From the NCBI GenBank assembly GCA_902778145.1, contig CACYWW010000009.1, positions 1 to 54,603 of the forward strand: a stretch of DNA of 54,603 nucleotides, given 5' to 3'. The stretch is from an uncultured Ruminococcus sp. GTDB taxonomy: Bacteria > Bacillota > Clostridia > Oscillospirales > CAG-272. Positions within the stretch are counted from its first letter, which is position 1, and each line of letters opens with the position of its first letter. Made by a program: the position numbers and the translations under genes. Shown here one piece after another: positions 8,250-17,661 of the stretch. Below the pieces are notes generated by a model. It saw nothing but the letters and a program-made list of their open reading frames with translations. It did not search any database and was not told where the DNA came from.

Positions 8250-11200
8250 TCAGGAATCTATCGTGGAGACGGTGAGCGTCGTCTCCTCGAGCACGTCGAG
8301 CAGGACTCTTACGGTGTCAAGCGAGGTGAACATGGTGACGTTGTTTTCCGTCGCCGCTTTTCTTATCTGCTGACCGTCGCTCTGCGCGTCGGTCGCCGCG
8401 ATATCGCGCGTGTTTATAACGTACGCGATATGGCCCTGACGGAGCGCCTCCGGTATCTCGTCAGAGCCTGACGAGATCTTTTTGAGGATATGCGTGCGGA
8501 TCCCGTTCTCCTTAAGATATTTCGCCGTTCCCTCCGTCGCCTCTATATTGAAGCCGAGGTTGTAGAAGCGGCGGATCAGCGGGAGCGTTTCCGCCTTGTC
8601 GGAGTCCGCGACAGTCACGAACACCGTGCCGTAATTCTGCAGATGTGTGCCCGCCGCCTGAAGTCCCTTGTACAGCGCGCGGTTCAGCTTGTCGTCGTAG
8701 CCTATCGCCTCGCCGGTCGATTTCATCTCCGGGGACAGATACGCGTCAAGTCCTCTGATTTTATTGAACGAGAACACCGGCACCTTTACGTAATGGCGTT
8801 TCTTTTCCTCCGGGTACAGGTCGAATATCCCCTGCTCCTTAAGCGTGCTGCCGAGGATGACCTCGGTCGCTATATCCGGCAGCGGATACCCCGTGGCTTT
8901 TGAAAGGAACGGCACGGTGCGGGACGATCTCGGGTTGACCTCTATGACGTATACGTCGTCGTTCTTGTCGACGATGAACTGGATGTTGTAAAGTCCCTTT
9001 ATGCCTATGCCGAGACCGAGCTTCTTTGTATAGGTGAGTATTTTACCCTTGACTTTATCGGAGACCGAGAACGTCGGGTAAACGCTTATCGAGTCGCCGG
9101 AGTGTATGCCGGTACGCTCGACAAGCTCCATGATGCCGGGGATGAAGACGTCGCGTCCGTCGCAGATGGCGTCCGTCTCGACTTCCTTTCCGGGGATATA
9201 CTTATCGACGAGCACAGGCTTGTCCGCGTCTATTTCAACAGCCGTTTTCAGGTAGTGGCGGAGCTGTTCCTCGTTCGCCACTATCTGCATCGCCCTGCCT
9301 CCGAGCACGAACGACGGGCGGACGAGCACCGGGTAGCCGATATCCGCGGCGGCTTTTACGCCGGCTTCTATGTTCGTCACGGCGCAGCCCTCGGGCTGAG
9401 GGATGCCGAGCGAGAGCAGGACCTTTTCAAAGCTGTCCCTGTTCTCCGCGCGTTCTATCGCCTCGAAATCCGTGCCTATCATACGGACGCCGCGCTCCGT
9501 CAGAGGCTGCGCGAGGTTTATCGCGGTCTGACCGCCGAGCGAGGCGATTATGCCCTCCGGACGCTCGAAATCCAGCACCGCCATGACGTCCTCCGGCGTA
9601 AGCGGCTCGAAATACAGCTTGTCCGCCGTTTCGTAGTCGGTCGAGACCGTCTCCGGGTTGTTGTTTATTATAATCGATTCGTATCCGGCGCGTCTTATCG
9701 TCTGAACGGCGTGGACGGTGGAATAGTCGAATTCAACGCCCTGCCCTATCCTTATGGGACCGGCGCCGAGAACGACGATCTTTTTTCTGTCCGTAAGACG
9801 GCTGTCGTTCTGTCCGGTGTATGACGAATAAAGGTATGCGAGATATTTTCCGGTGTGGAGCGTGTCCACCATGCGGAAGACGGGGGTTATTCCGTTTTTC
9901 TTTCTCTTTTCGTATATCTCTATCTCGGTGAGGTTCCAGAGCGACGCTATGAACTTGTCCGAAAAGCCAATTTTCTTCGCCTCGGACAGCACCTTCACGG
10001 AGTTGACGTTCTTTTTCAGCTTCTCCTCCATGTCCGTTATGTTCTTCATGGCTTCGAGGAACAGCTCCGTTATCATCGTCTTTTCGTGTATCCGCGCGAT
10101 ATCGGCGCCGCGGCGCAGAAGCTCCGTAACGGCGTATATCGTATCGTCTCTGAAATAGGAAACGTATTCGAAAAGCTGCTCCGTCGTATACGCGTCGAAC
10201 TTCGGAAGATACAGGTGGCAGACTCCCGTTTCGAGCGAGCGCACGGATTTCAGCATGCACTCCTCCAAGTTCGAGCCTATGCCCATGACCTCGCCGGTCG
10301 CCTTCATCTGCGTGCCGAGCGTGTTCGGCGCGTCTGAGAATTTATCGAACGGGAAGCGCGGGAATTTTGCGACGATATAATCAAGCGACGGCTCGATCGC
10401 GGCGGTGCCTCCGGCGACCGGTATCTCGGTAAGCTCCATACCGAGAGCGATCTTCGCGGTGACGCGCGCTATCGGATAACCGCTCGCCTTGGAGGCGAGG
10501 GCGGACGAACGCGACACGCGGGGGTTGACCTCTATCAGATAGTATCTGCTCGACGCGGGGTCGAGCGCGAACTGCACGTTGCAGCCGCCTTCTATCTTCA
10601 ATTCTCTGATTATCTTTATCGCGCTGTCGTTGAGCATCTTCAGATCATGATCGGAAAGCGAAAGTATCGGCGCGACGACTATGCTGTCGCCGGTGTGGAC
10701 GCCGACGGGGTCGACGTTTTCCATGCCGCAGATCGTTATCGCGTGGTCGCTCGAATCGCGCATGACCTCGAATTCTATCTCCTTGTATCCGCGTACGCTC
10801 TTCTCCACGAGCACCTGATGGACGGGTGAAAGCCTGAAGGCGTTGGAGGCGACGGAGATAAGCTCCTCCTCGTCGTAGGCGAAGCCGCCGCCGGTGCCGC
10901 CGAGCGTGAACGCGGGGCGGAGCACGACGGGATATCCGATCACCTGAGCCGCAGCCACGGCTTCATCGATACTGTACGTTATCTGAGACGGGATGACCGG
11001 CTCGCCGATCGACTCGCACATCTCCTTGAAAAGCTCCCTGTCCTCGGCGCGTTCTATGCTGTCCGCGGGGGTGCCGAGCAGCTCCGTGCCGCACTCCTTG
11101 AGTATGCCTTTTCTCGAAAGCTGCATCGCGAGGTTCAGTCCCGTCTGTCCGCCGATGCCGGGGATAATCGCGTCGGGACGTTCGTACCTGAGGATCTTCG

Positions 11201-11420
11201 CAACGTATTCAAGCGTAAGGGGTTCCATATATATCTTATCGGCTATAGTCTTATCGGTCATTATGGTCGCCGGGTTGGAGTTGCAGAGTATTACCTCGCA
11301 TCCCTCCTCCTTAAGGGCGAGGCACGCCTGAGTTCCGGCATAGTCGAATTCCGCCGCCTGTCCGATCACGATGGGACCGGAGCCTATTATCAGGACCTTG
11401 CGTATGTCTTTTCTTTTCAT
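8250..11420 (-). CDS. carB: carbamoyl-phosphate synthase large chain
   Basis: Makes carbamoyl phosphate from bicarbonate, ammonia and two ATP, feeding PyrB. From the ATG at 11420 it has 1056 residues, normal for the family. The first half opens with VLIIGSGPIVIGQAAEFDYAG and the second half repeats this as VVLGAGPIRIGQGVEFDYS, the hallmark of the duplicated ATP-grasp synthase. GIGGQTGLNLA and SLGGQTAINLA mark the two nucleotide sites. The last 140 or so residues form the MGS-like allosteric domain. The start is supported by GGAGG eight to nine bases upstream and by the 1-base gap to the pyrC stop. A 12-codon longer frame would overlap pyrC. The glutaminase partner carA is not in this window. 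Confidence 0.95.
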   Translation of the reverse strand: MKRKDIRKVLIIGSGPIVIGQAAEFDYAGTQACLALKEEGCEVILCNSNPATIMTDKTIADKIYMEPLTLEYVAKILRYERPDAIIPGIGGQTGLNLAMQLSRKGILKECGTELLGTPADSIERAEDRELFKEMCESIGEPVIPSQITYSIDEAVAAAQVIGYPVVLRPAFTLGGTGGGFAYDEEELISVASNAFRLSPVHQVLVEKSVRGYKEIEFEVMRDSSDHAITICGMENVDPVGVHTGDSIVVAPILSLSDHDLKMLNDSAIKIIRELKIEGGCNVQFALDPASSRYYLIEVNPRVSRSSALASKASGYPIARVTAKIALGMELTEIPVAGGTAAIEPSLDYIVAKFPRFPFDKFSDAPNTLGTQMKATGEVMGIGSNLEECMLKSVRSLETGVCHLYLPKFDAYTTEQLFEYVSYFRDDTIYAVTELLRRGADIARIHEKTMITELFLEAMKNITDMEEKLKKNVNSVKVLSEAKKIGFSDKFIASLWNLTEIEIYEKRKKNGITPVFRMVDTLHTGKYLAYLYSSYTGQNDSRLTDRKKIVVLGAGPIRIGQGVEFDYSTVHAVQTIRRAGYESIIINNNPETVSTDYETADKLYFEPLTPEDVMAVLDFERPEGIIASLGGQTAINLAQPLTERGVRMIGTDFEAIERAENRDSFEKVLLSLGIPQPEGCAVTNIEAGVKAAADIGYPVLVRPSFVLGGRAMQIVANEEQLRHYLKTAVEIDADKPVLVDKYIPGKEVETDAICDGRDVFIPGIMELVERTGIHSGDSISVYPTFSVSDKVKGKILTYTKKLGLGIGIKGLYNIQFIVDKNDDVYVIEVNPRSSRTVPFLSKATGYPLPDIATEVILGSTLKEQGIFDLYPEEKKRHYVKVPVFSFNKIRGLDAYLSPEMKSTGEAIGYDDKLNRALYKGLQAAGTHLQNYGTVFVTVADSDKAETLPLIRRFYNLGFNIEATEGTAKYLKENGIRTHILKKISSGSDEIPEALRQGHIAYVINTRDIAATDAQSDGQQIRKAATENNVTMFTSLDTVRVLLDVLEETTLTVSTIDS

Positions 11421-11421
11421 C

Positions 11422-12648
11422 TCATCTATCCTCCGTATGTATTTTTCCGTCTTCATATACGACCCTGCCTCCGCAAACGGTCATGACGCAGCGTCCGCTG
11501 ACCGTCATACCCGCGAACGGCGTGGATCTTCCGAGTGAAAGGAATCTCCCGGGATCTATCTTGTATTCGCATCCGAGATCCCACACCGACGCGTCGTTTT
11601 GCGCGGGGATGCCGAAGCGCTTGCGCGGCGCCTCGCTCATCATGTAAACGAGCCTGTCAAGCGAAATGATCCTGTTTTTCACAAGCTCGGTGTAAAGCAG
11701 CGGGAACGCCGTCTCAAGTCCAACGATGCCGAAGGCGCTCCCCTTCAGCCCCTTTGACTTTTCCTCGCGTGAATGCGGCGCGTGATCCGTCGCTATCATA
11801 TCTATCGTGCCGTCAGCCACGCCCTCGAGAAGCTCCTGACGGTCGCGGCCGGACCGCAGCGGCGGGTTCATCTTGAATCTTCCGTCCTCACGCAGATCCA
11901 TATCGTCGAGAAGCAGGTAATGCGGCGCGGTCTCACACGTAACGTCAAGTCCGCTTTTCTTCGCCCGGCGGATCAGCTCGACGCTCTCCTTCGTCGATAT
12001 GTGGCAGACGTGATAGGCGCATCCGGTCTTTGCGACAAGTCCGAGATCGCGTTCTATCTGTCTCCACTCGCTTTCACTGCTTATGCCCTTGTGATTTTTG
12101 AGCACAGCGTATTCTCCCGCGTGGATATATCCGCCGTCGAGCAGGGAGTTGTCCTCGCAGTGCGCGGCGATGATCGCGCCGAGCCCCGCCGCCTCCGTCA
12201 TCGCGGCCTCCATTATGCCGTCCGCCTGGACTCCGGAGCCGTCGTCCGAGAAGGCGACCGCGTACTTCGACAGCGCCTCCATGTCGACTACGCTCATCCC
12301 GGCGCGTCCGACCGTTATGGACGCGTACGGATGGACGCGTATCACGGCGGTCTTTTCGATTATATCGAGCTGACGTCTGATGTTTTCGACGCAGTCCGGC
12401 ACGGGATCGAGATTCGGCATCGTGCAGACGTCCGTATATCCGCCCGCCGCCGCCGCCATGCTGCCGGATCTTATCGTTTCTTTATAAGAAAAACCCGGCT
12501 CGCGGAAATGCACGTGCACATCGCAAAAGCCGGGTAAAACCGTATATCCTTTTTTTCTGAATTCATCAAGCGAGGGGGCGGAAAAGTCAAAGCCGGGTGC
12601 TTTGGCGGTGCCCTCTTTCATTATCGTGTTTGACGCTGTACGCTCCAT
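11422..12648 (-). CDS. pyrC: dihydroorotase
   Basis: Cyclises carbamoyl aspartate to dihydroorotate. The 408-residue amidohydrolase shows the zinc HxH motif in PGFCDVHVHFREPG and further metal-site stretches AHCEDNSLL, HVCHISTKESVE and the catalytic ATDHAPHSREEK. This is the class I (PyrC/AllB-like) type found in Gram-positive pyr operons. The start at 12648 follows GGAGGG five bases upstream. An in-frame ATG 16 codons earlier lies within the attenuator hairpin and is unlikely to be used. First gene of the operon, directly after the leader hairpin. Confidence 0.94.
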   Translation of the reverse strand: MERTASNTIMKEGTAKAPGFDFSAPSLDEFRKKGYTVLPGFCDVHVHFREPGFSYKETIRSGSMAAAAGGYTDVCTMPNLDPVPDCVENIRRQLDIIEKTAVIRVHPYASITVGRAGMSVVDMEALSKYAVAFSDDGSGVQADGIMEAAMTEAAGLGAIIAAHCEDNSLLDGGYIHAGEYAVLKNHKGISSESEWRQIERDLGLVAKTGCAYHVCHISTKESVELIRRAKKSGLDVTCETAPHYLLLDDMDLREDGRFKMNPPLRSGRDRQELLEGVADGTIDMIATDHAPHSREEKSKGLKGSAFGIVGLETAFPLLYTELVKNRIISLDRLVYMMSEAPRKRFGIPAQNDASVWDLGCEYKIDPGRFLSLGRSTPFAGMTVSGRCVMTVCGGRVVYEDGKIHTEDR

Positions 12649-12658
12649 GGTCCCTCCG

Positions 12659-12761
12659 AAAAAACGTCCATGCCGGGCGGCAAGGACGTCATACACAAAA
12701 CAACAGGAAGTAAATCGATTTACCTTATTGTATATTCAATCTTGCCGATATCTCGGTATCG
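12659..12761 (-). promoter_or_regulatory. putative transcription attenuator in the pyr leader
   Basis: On the minus strand the leader can form three competing structures. (a) A terminator hairpin with outer stem ACGTCC/GGACGT and inner TGCC/GGCA (12664-12689), followed by six T (12659-12664). (b) An antiterminator in which CGGCAAG (12741-12747) pairs perfectly with CTTGCCG of the terminator's 5' arm (12678-12684). (c) An early hairpin CCGA-GATA-TCGG (12745-12756, or the alternative CGATA/TATCG, 12746-12761) that hides the CGG needed for (b). The Shine-Dalgarno of pyrC follows directly. A PyrR-type binding loop is not obvious, so the sensing factor is unknown. Confidence 0.6.
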
Positions 12762-12784
12762 ACTTAAAAATCATCGTTTTTGAT

Positions 12785-12813
12785 AATATACCACAGATCG
12801 GCTGTTTTGTCAA
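12785..12813 (-). promoter_or_regulatory. pyrC operon promoter
   Basis: Minus-strand TTGACA (12808-12813), 17-base spacer, TATATT (12785-12790). Transcription would start near 12778, giving a leader of about 130 bases before pyrC. Confidence 0.8.
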
Positions 12814-12823
12814 TCATTGACAA
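12807..12823. promoter_or_regulatory. palindrome over the -35 box
   Basis: TTGTCAATCATTGACAA is a perfect 17-base palindrome whose one arm supplies the -35 box of the pyrC promoter. It may be an operator for an unidentified repressor, or simply back-to-back -35 elements. Confidence 0.45.
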
Positions 12824-13060
12824 GAAGATTTTAAAAATATTTAACTTATTCCGCCTCTTCGCTTCACTCAGAACGAATCTCGCTGTATCGCTGTTTCATT
12901 CTGAATTCATCATTCCGAATTTTGAATTCTCTGCCGCGCCCCCTCAGATACTTCTGAGGGAGGGGTTAAGGGGGTTTGGGGGTCATGAGGGGTGGGCACC
13001 CCCAAAGCGAACGATCTGCAGAGTACGAACGGTCGGGGCTGAGTCTTCATCAGCCCGCCC

Positions 13061-13062
<2 letters not shown>
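12824..13062. other. non-coding gap with dyad and G/C-skewed repeat debris
   Basis: No supported gene lies between the pyr promoter and the GH43 gene. The stretch holds a hairpin CCCTCAGA-TACT-TCTGAGGG (12941-12960), runs of G such as GGGTTAAGGGGG, and CATTCTGAATTCATCATTCCG-like fragments. It resembles decayed copies of short intergenic repeats. A transcription end for the downstream-reading hydrolase operon may be here, but no clean U-tailed hairpin is visible. Confidence 0.4.
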
Positions 13063-14271
<1,209 letters not shown>

Positions 14272-14275
14272 TGTC

Positions 14276-16018
14276 TTATACCCTTTCCGCTTTGATAAAC
14301 AGCACGCTGTGACCCCTCAGCACGGTATCGCCGCCGACGACGGTGAAGCCGTTGCAGTCAAAACCGTATCCGTCCGTCACTATCTGATCCGATCCCGTTA
14401 TCGCGTAACCCTTCACGCTTATGTCAAGAGGCTCTCCGCCGCGGTTCACGGCAGAGATGAAAACGTGATCTCCGTGGTAGGTACACAGAACGTCCGCCGA
14501 AGGATCCGCGTCGCAGTAAAGCAGTACGCCGTTTTCGTGTCCGCGCATGAGTCTGAAAAGCTCGCCCGTGCTCTCCACCCTGACGCCGCCGTCCTTTACC
14601 GTGATCATTCCCTCGTTCACCGGCATAAAGAACTGCGCACGTCTGATATGATATTTTTCACCGCTCTTCGCGAAAAAGTGGAACTGCAGGGCGTTTGAGA
14701 AAAACAAAGCGTTTGAAGAATCCCTGCCCCAGGTGTAATTCCATTCGTCGGCGAAGACGTTGATCTTGTCAAAGGAATCTTTGTAAAGATCGTTTTTATA
14801 GAAATCGAGCCCCGGATCGGCGCCGTCGGCGAAGTTGCATTCGAGCATTTCCTTTGTCGCCATACCGTTTTCGCCCTGCGTCTCGTCCGGAAGGATACCG
14901 ATGTAGTTGTGATATGAAACGTATCCGTGATCGGAGTTGAGCGCCGAGACGAAATCGCGGTTCCATTGCTTGAAGCCCTCCGCCCAGGTAAGGCCCACGA
15001 CAGGCACGGCGGAGGGATCGGCGTCCTTCACGGCCTTGATCAGCTCGTCCGTCTTTTTCGCGGCGAGAACGGCGTCGTCCTTGTATTTTCCGCCGAAGAA
15101 ATAGACCTCGTTTCCGATGTACCAGTATCTGACGTCGAATTTGTCAAAGCCGAGCGCCTGTCTTTTCGCTCCGTATTCCGTATCCGCGCCGCCGTTGCAG
15201 TATTCGACAAGACGGCGTGCGTCGTCCGCGTCGGACAGAAGGAGACTTACGGTATACTCCGGCTCCGCGCCAAGCTCCCTGCAAAGCATCATGAACTCGT
15301 TTATGCCGATATCGAGGCAGTCCTGGTCGTACGTATCGCGGAAAAGGAACCATTTGTCGCCCGCGCCGACCGGCTTTCTGAATTCCGGCGCCTTCAGGCT
15401 CTCCTTCCACTGAAAATGGTCGGCGGCGCAGCCGCCCGGGAAACGCACGGACGACGGGCGGACGTATTTAAGAGCTTCGATCACGTCGCGTCTCATACCG
15501 TAAAAATTATCTTTTATCATAAGAGACGCCTCGAAAACGTACGCCCTGCCGGAAACGGACACGGAAAACGTGCCGCGGCTGACTTCTCCGCACTCAAAAT
15601 CAAAGGAAAGGAGTCTGTAATGCCCGCCGTCCTCTTCAAGCTCAAAGCTTTTTTCATACCCCGAAAGTCCGAACGTGACGGTCGCCGCGGACAGGGCCTT
15701 CACCCAGACTCTCGCGGTGTAAACGCCGCCTCCGGTCGATATGACGTCAGACGTCTGCGAGAGCCTTCCGCCGTCGAGCAAAACGAATGAGCTTCCGCAC
15801 AGACTCAGCTCCGGTCTGTCCTTTATGTATTCGTATCCGGAGCATTCCCAGCCGGACGGGGCGTCCGCGCCGAAAAACAGCTTTCTGTTGTTGAGCAGCT
15901 CGGCGCTCAAGCCTCCGAAAAAGCCCTTGCGCGTGATCTCCGCGTTGACGCCGAAAAGCCCGTTTTCAAACGGCGCCCCGCGTCCTTTTATGTTTATCTC
16001 AACGTTTTTCAATGTCAT
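14276..16018 (-). CDS. GH51-type alpha-L-arabinofuranosidase
   Basis: Removes arabinofuranosyl side groups from arabinan or arabinoxylan fragments. The 580-residue protein has the (beta/alpha)8 core of clan GH-A with VRFPGGCAADHFQWKE near residue 190. The acid/base Glu is in YWYIGNEVYFFG near residue 300 and the nucleophile Glu in INVFADEWNYTWG near residue 425. The N-terminal ~170 residues and C-terminal ~100 residues are beta-rich, as is usual in the family. No signal peptide, hence cytosolic. Its start overlaps the stop of the preceding GH43 gene by 4 bases (ATGA), so translation is coupled. Substrate is inferred from family and neighbours. Confidence 0.85.
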   Translation of the reverse strand: MTLKNVEINIKGRGAPFENGLFGVNAEITRKGFFGGLSAELLNNRKLFFGADAPSGWECSGYEYIKDRPELSLCGSSFVLLDGGRLSQTSDVISTGGGVYTARVWVKALSAATVTFGLSGYEKSFELEEDGGHYRLLSFDFECGEVSRGTFSVSVSGRAYVFEASLMIKDNFYGMRRDVIEALKYVRPSSVRFPGGCAADHFQWKESLKAPEFRKPVGAGDKWFLFRDTYDQDCLDIGINEFMMLCRELGAEPEYTVSLLLSDADDARRLVEYCNGGADTEYGAKRQALGFDKFDVRYWYIGNEVYFFGGKYKDDAVLAAKKTDELIKAVKDADPSAVPVVGLTWAEGFKQWNRDFVSALNSDHGYVSYHNYIGILPDETQGENGMATKEMLECNFADGADPGLDFYKNDLYKDSFDKINVFADEWNYTWGRDSSNALFFSNALQFHFFAKSGEKYHIRRAQFFMPVNEGMITVKDGGVRVESTGELFRLMRGHENGVLLYCDADPSADVLCTYHGDHVFISAVNRGGEPLDISVKGYAITGSDQIVTDGYGFDCNGFTVVGGDTVLRGHSVLFIKAERV

Positions 16019-17661
16019 ACCTTTCTTTTGACGGTGCCGCGCGTTATCCCGTTTCTGTTATACGCGTCGACGGTGACGGTATAAGAGACGCCCTTGATCA
16101 AACAGCGTATATCCGCCTGTGTTTTCCCGATTATCTGATACTGTGTGTGAAGCTCGTTTTCATCAACGCCGAAACGGATGAAATAGCCCTCGGCGGAAGG
16201 GACTTCGTCCCACGTTACGCACATGTTTCTTTCGTCCTCGTCGCGCACGGCGGTAAATTCCGGCGCCTTTTCGGGCGCCTTACCGTCGCCTTTTCCGAAA
16301 ACGCGGAGACCGCTTACGGCGAACCTGCCGTTCGCGGGCACTTCTCCGTGATTTTCTATCTTTATGAACCGGAAGGCTTCGTCATCGTACTGAAAATACT
16401 CGTGCGGATGATCGTCGCCGTTATCGCGTCTGTCCGTGAGCATACGCCAGTTTTCGCCGTCGTCTGAGACGGACAGCGCGTATCTGTAAGAAAAACCGTT
16501 TTCGCGGCCCGTCGTATCGGTAATATCCTGATCGGCGAAATTCACCTGTACGGACTCGACAGGAAGCACGGAGCCGAGATCGAGACAGAGCCACTGTCCG
16601 GGCTCGCCGTCCTTCGCGCTCCACCACGTTTTCATATTTTCATCCGCCGCGCGCTCCGGTGAATGATCCGCGTCAAGCGACGAGGAGGCGCGGCACACGG
16701 TGCCGTACGAGAGAAGATGAAGTCCCGCGTCGCACTCCGTGAACGGATCGTCGACCTCGTGCGGAAAAAGCATCGGATAATCGCCGCGCAGAGTGTTCGT
16801 GTAAAGCCGTCCGTCCTCCGAAAGCTTTGCCGGGAACAGGCAGAGACGGCGTTCGAACAGGTGGTTCACGCTGATCGACACGGTGTCGATTTTCCACAGG
16901 TTCCCGTTCTTGTCCTCAAAAAGACAGCCGTGGCCCGCGCCGCGCATGAATCCGGTCGATTTGAACACCGTGGGGCTGTTGTCGCAGTTTTCGAACGGCC
17001 CGAGCGGATGATCCGAGACGGCGACACCGTCGCAGTACGTGGAAAACTCGGTGCCGGGCGTGGCGTATGTAAGGTAATATTTACCGTCTATCTTGTTCAC
17101 CCATCCGCCCTCGAGGCTCGGCATACGCTCGATCTCGTTGTTGTCGCCGCAGCGGTCGTAGCCGCGGGTCCTGTAATCGGAATAAAATATCGGGACCGGC
17201 CCTTCAACGAGCCGCATATTATCCCGTGGATCGAGCTTTGAAGCGTGAAGGCATCTGTCTCCCAGCCCTTCGTAAACGTAGACGTATCCGTCGTCGTCAT
17301 ATAAAAACGCGGGGTCGTGCCATTCGTACGGACGTCCTATGTTGACCCATGAACCGGGATCGAACGGATCGTCCGAATATAAGATATTCCCGCCCTGACT
17401 GAAGGTAACGTAAAGCCGCTCGCCCACGACGCAAGCCGCCGGTGCGAAAAGCTCGAAATCGGGAAACATTTTTATGTCGACCATTATGAAATCCCATTTC
17501 ACGAGATCGTCCGATATCCAGTATCCCTCTCCGTGGGAGGCGAAAAGAAAATACTTGCCGTGATATAAAACTATCAGCGGATCGGCTGATTCGCGGCCTT
17601 TATATCCTCTCTGATACCGGTAGTTTATATCGACCGGGTTGCAGAAGGTGCGTTTTTTCAT
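16015..17661 (-). CDS. GH43 glycosidase with F5/8C (CBM32-like) and FN3 domains
   Basis: Three-domain protein of 548 residues. Residues ~1-310 are a GH43 propeller: SADPLIVLYHGKYFLFAS (base Asp), WHDPAFLYDDDGYVYVYEG (second Asp) and SLEGGWVNKIDGKYYLTYA (acid Glu). About 325-460 is a discoidin/F5-8C-like carbohydrate-binding domain (AADENMKTWWSAKDGEPGQWLCLDLG, ending SGLRVFG). About 465-548 is a fibronectin type III domain (VTWDEVPSAEGYFIRFG). The domain set resembles large xylosidase-like proteins of gut clostridia. There is no signal peptide, odd for a protein with binding modules that usually face the outside. The ATG at 17661 shares one base with the stop of the preceding GH43 gene (TAATG). 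Confidence 0.85.
   Translation of the reverse strand: MKKRTFCNPVDINYRYQRGYKGRESADPLIVLYHGKYFLFASHGEGYWISDDLVKWDFIMVDIKMFPDFELFAPAACVVGERLYVTFSQGGNILYSDDPFDPGSWVNIGRPYEWHDPAFLYDDDGYVYVYEGLGDRCLHASKLDPRDNMRLVEGPVPIFYSDYRTRGYDRCGDNNEIERMPSLEGGWVNKIDGKYYLTYATPGTEFSTYCDGVAVSDHPLGPFENCDNSPTVFKSTGFMRGAGHGCLFEDKNGNLWKIDTVSISVNHLFERRLCLFPAKLSEDGRLYTNTLRGDYPMLFPHEVDDPFTECDAGLHLLSYGTVCRASSSLDADHSPERAADENMKTWWSAKDGEPGQWLCLDLGSVLPVESVQVNFADQDITDTTGRENGFSYRYALSVSDDGENWRMLTDRRDNGDDHPHEYFQYDDEAFRFIKIENHGEVPANGRFAVSGLRVFGKGDGKAPEKAPEFTAVRDEDERNMCVTWDEVPSAEGYFIRFGVDENELHTQYQIIGKTQADIRCLIKGVSYTVTVDAYNRNGITRGTVKRKV

Noticed and set aside
12710-12723. GTAAATCGATTTAC palindrome in the pyr leader as an RNA hairpin
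   Set aside because: A perfect palindrome leaves no loop, so it is a poor RNA hairpin; it could be a DNA site but nothing supports that.
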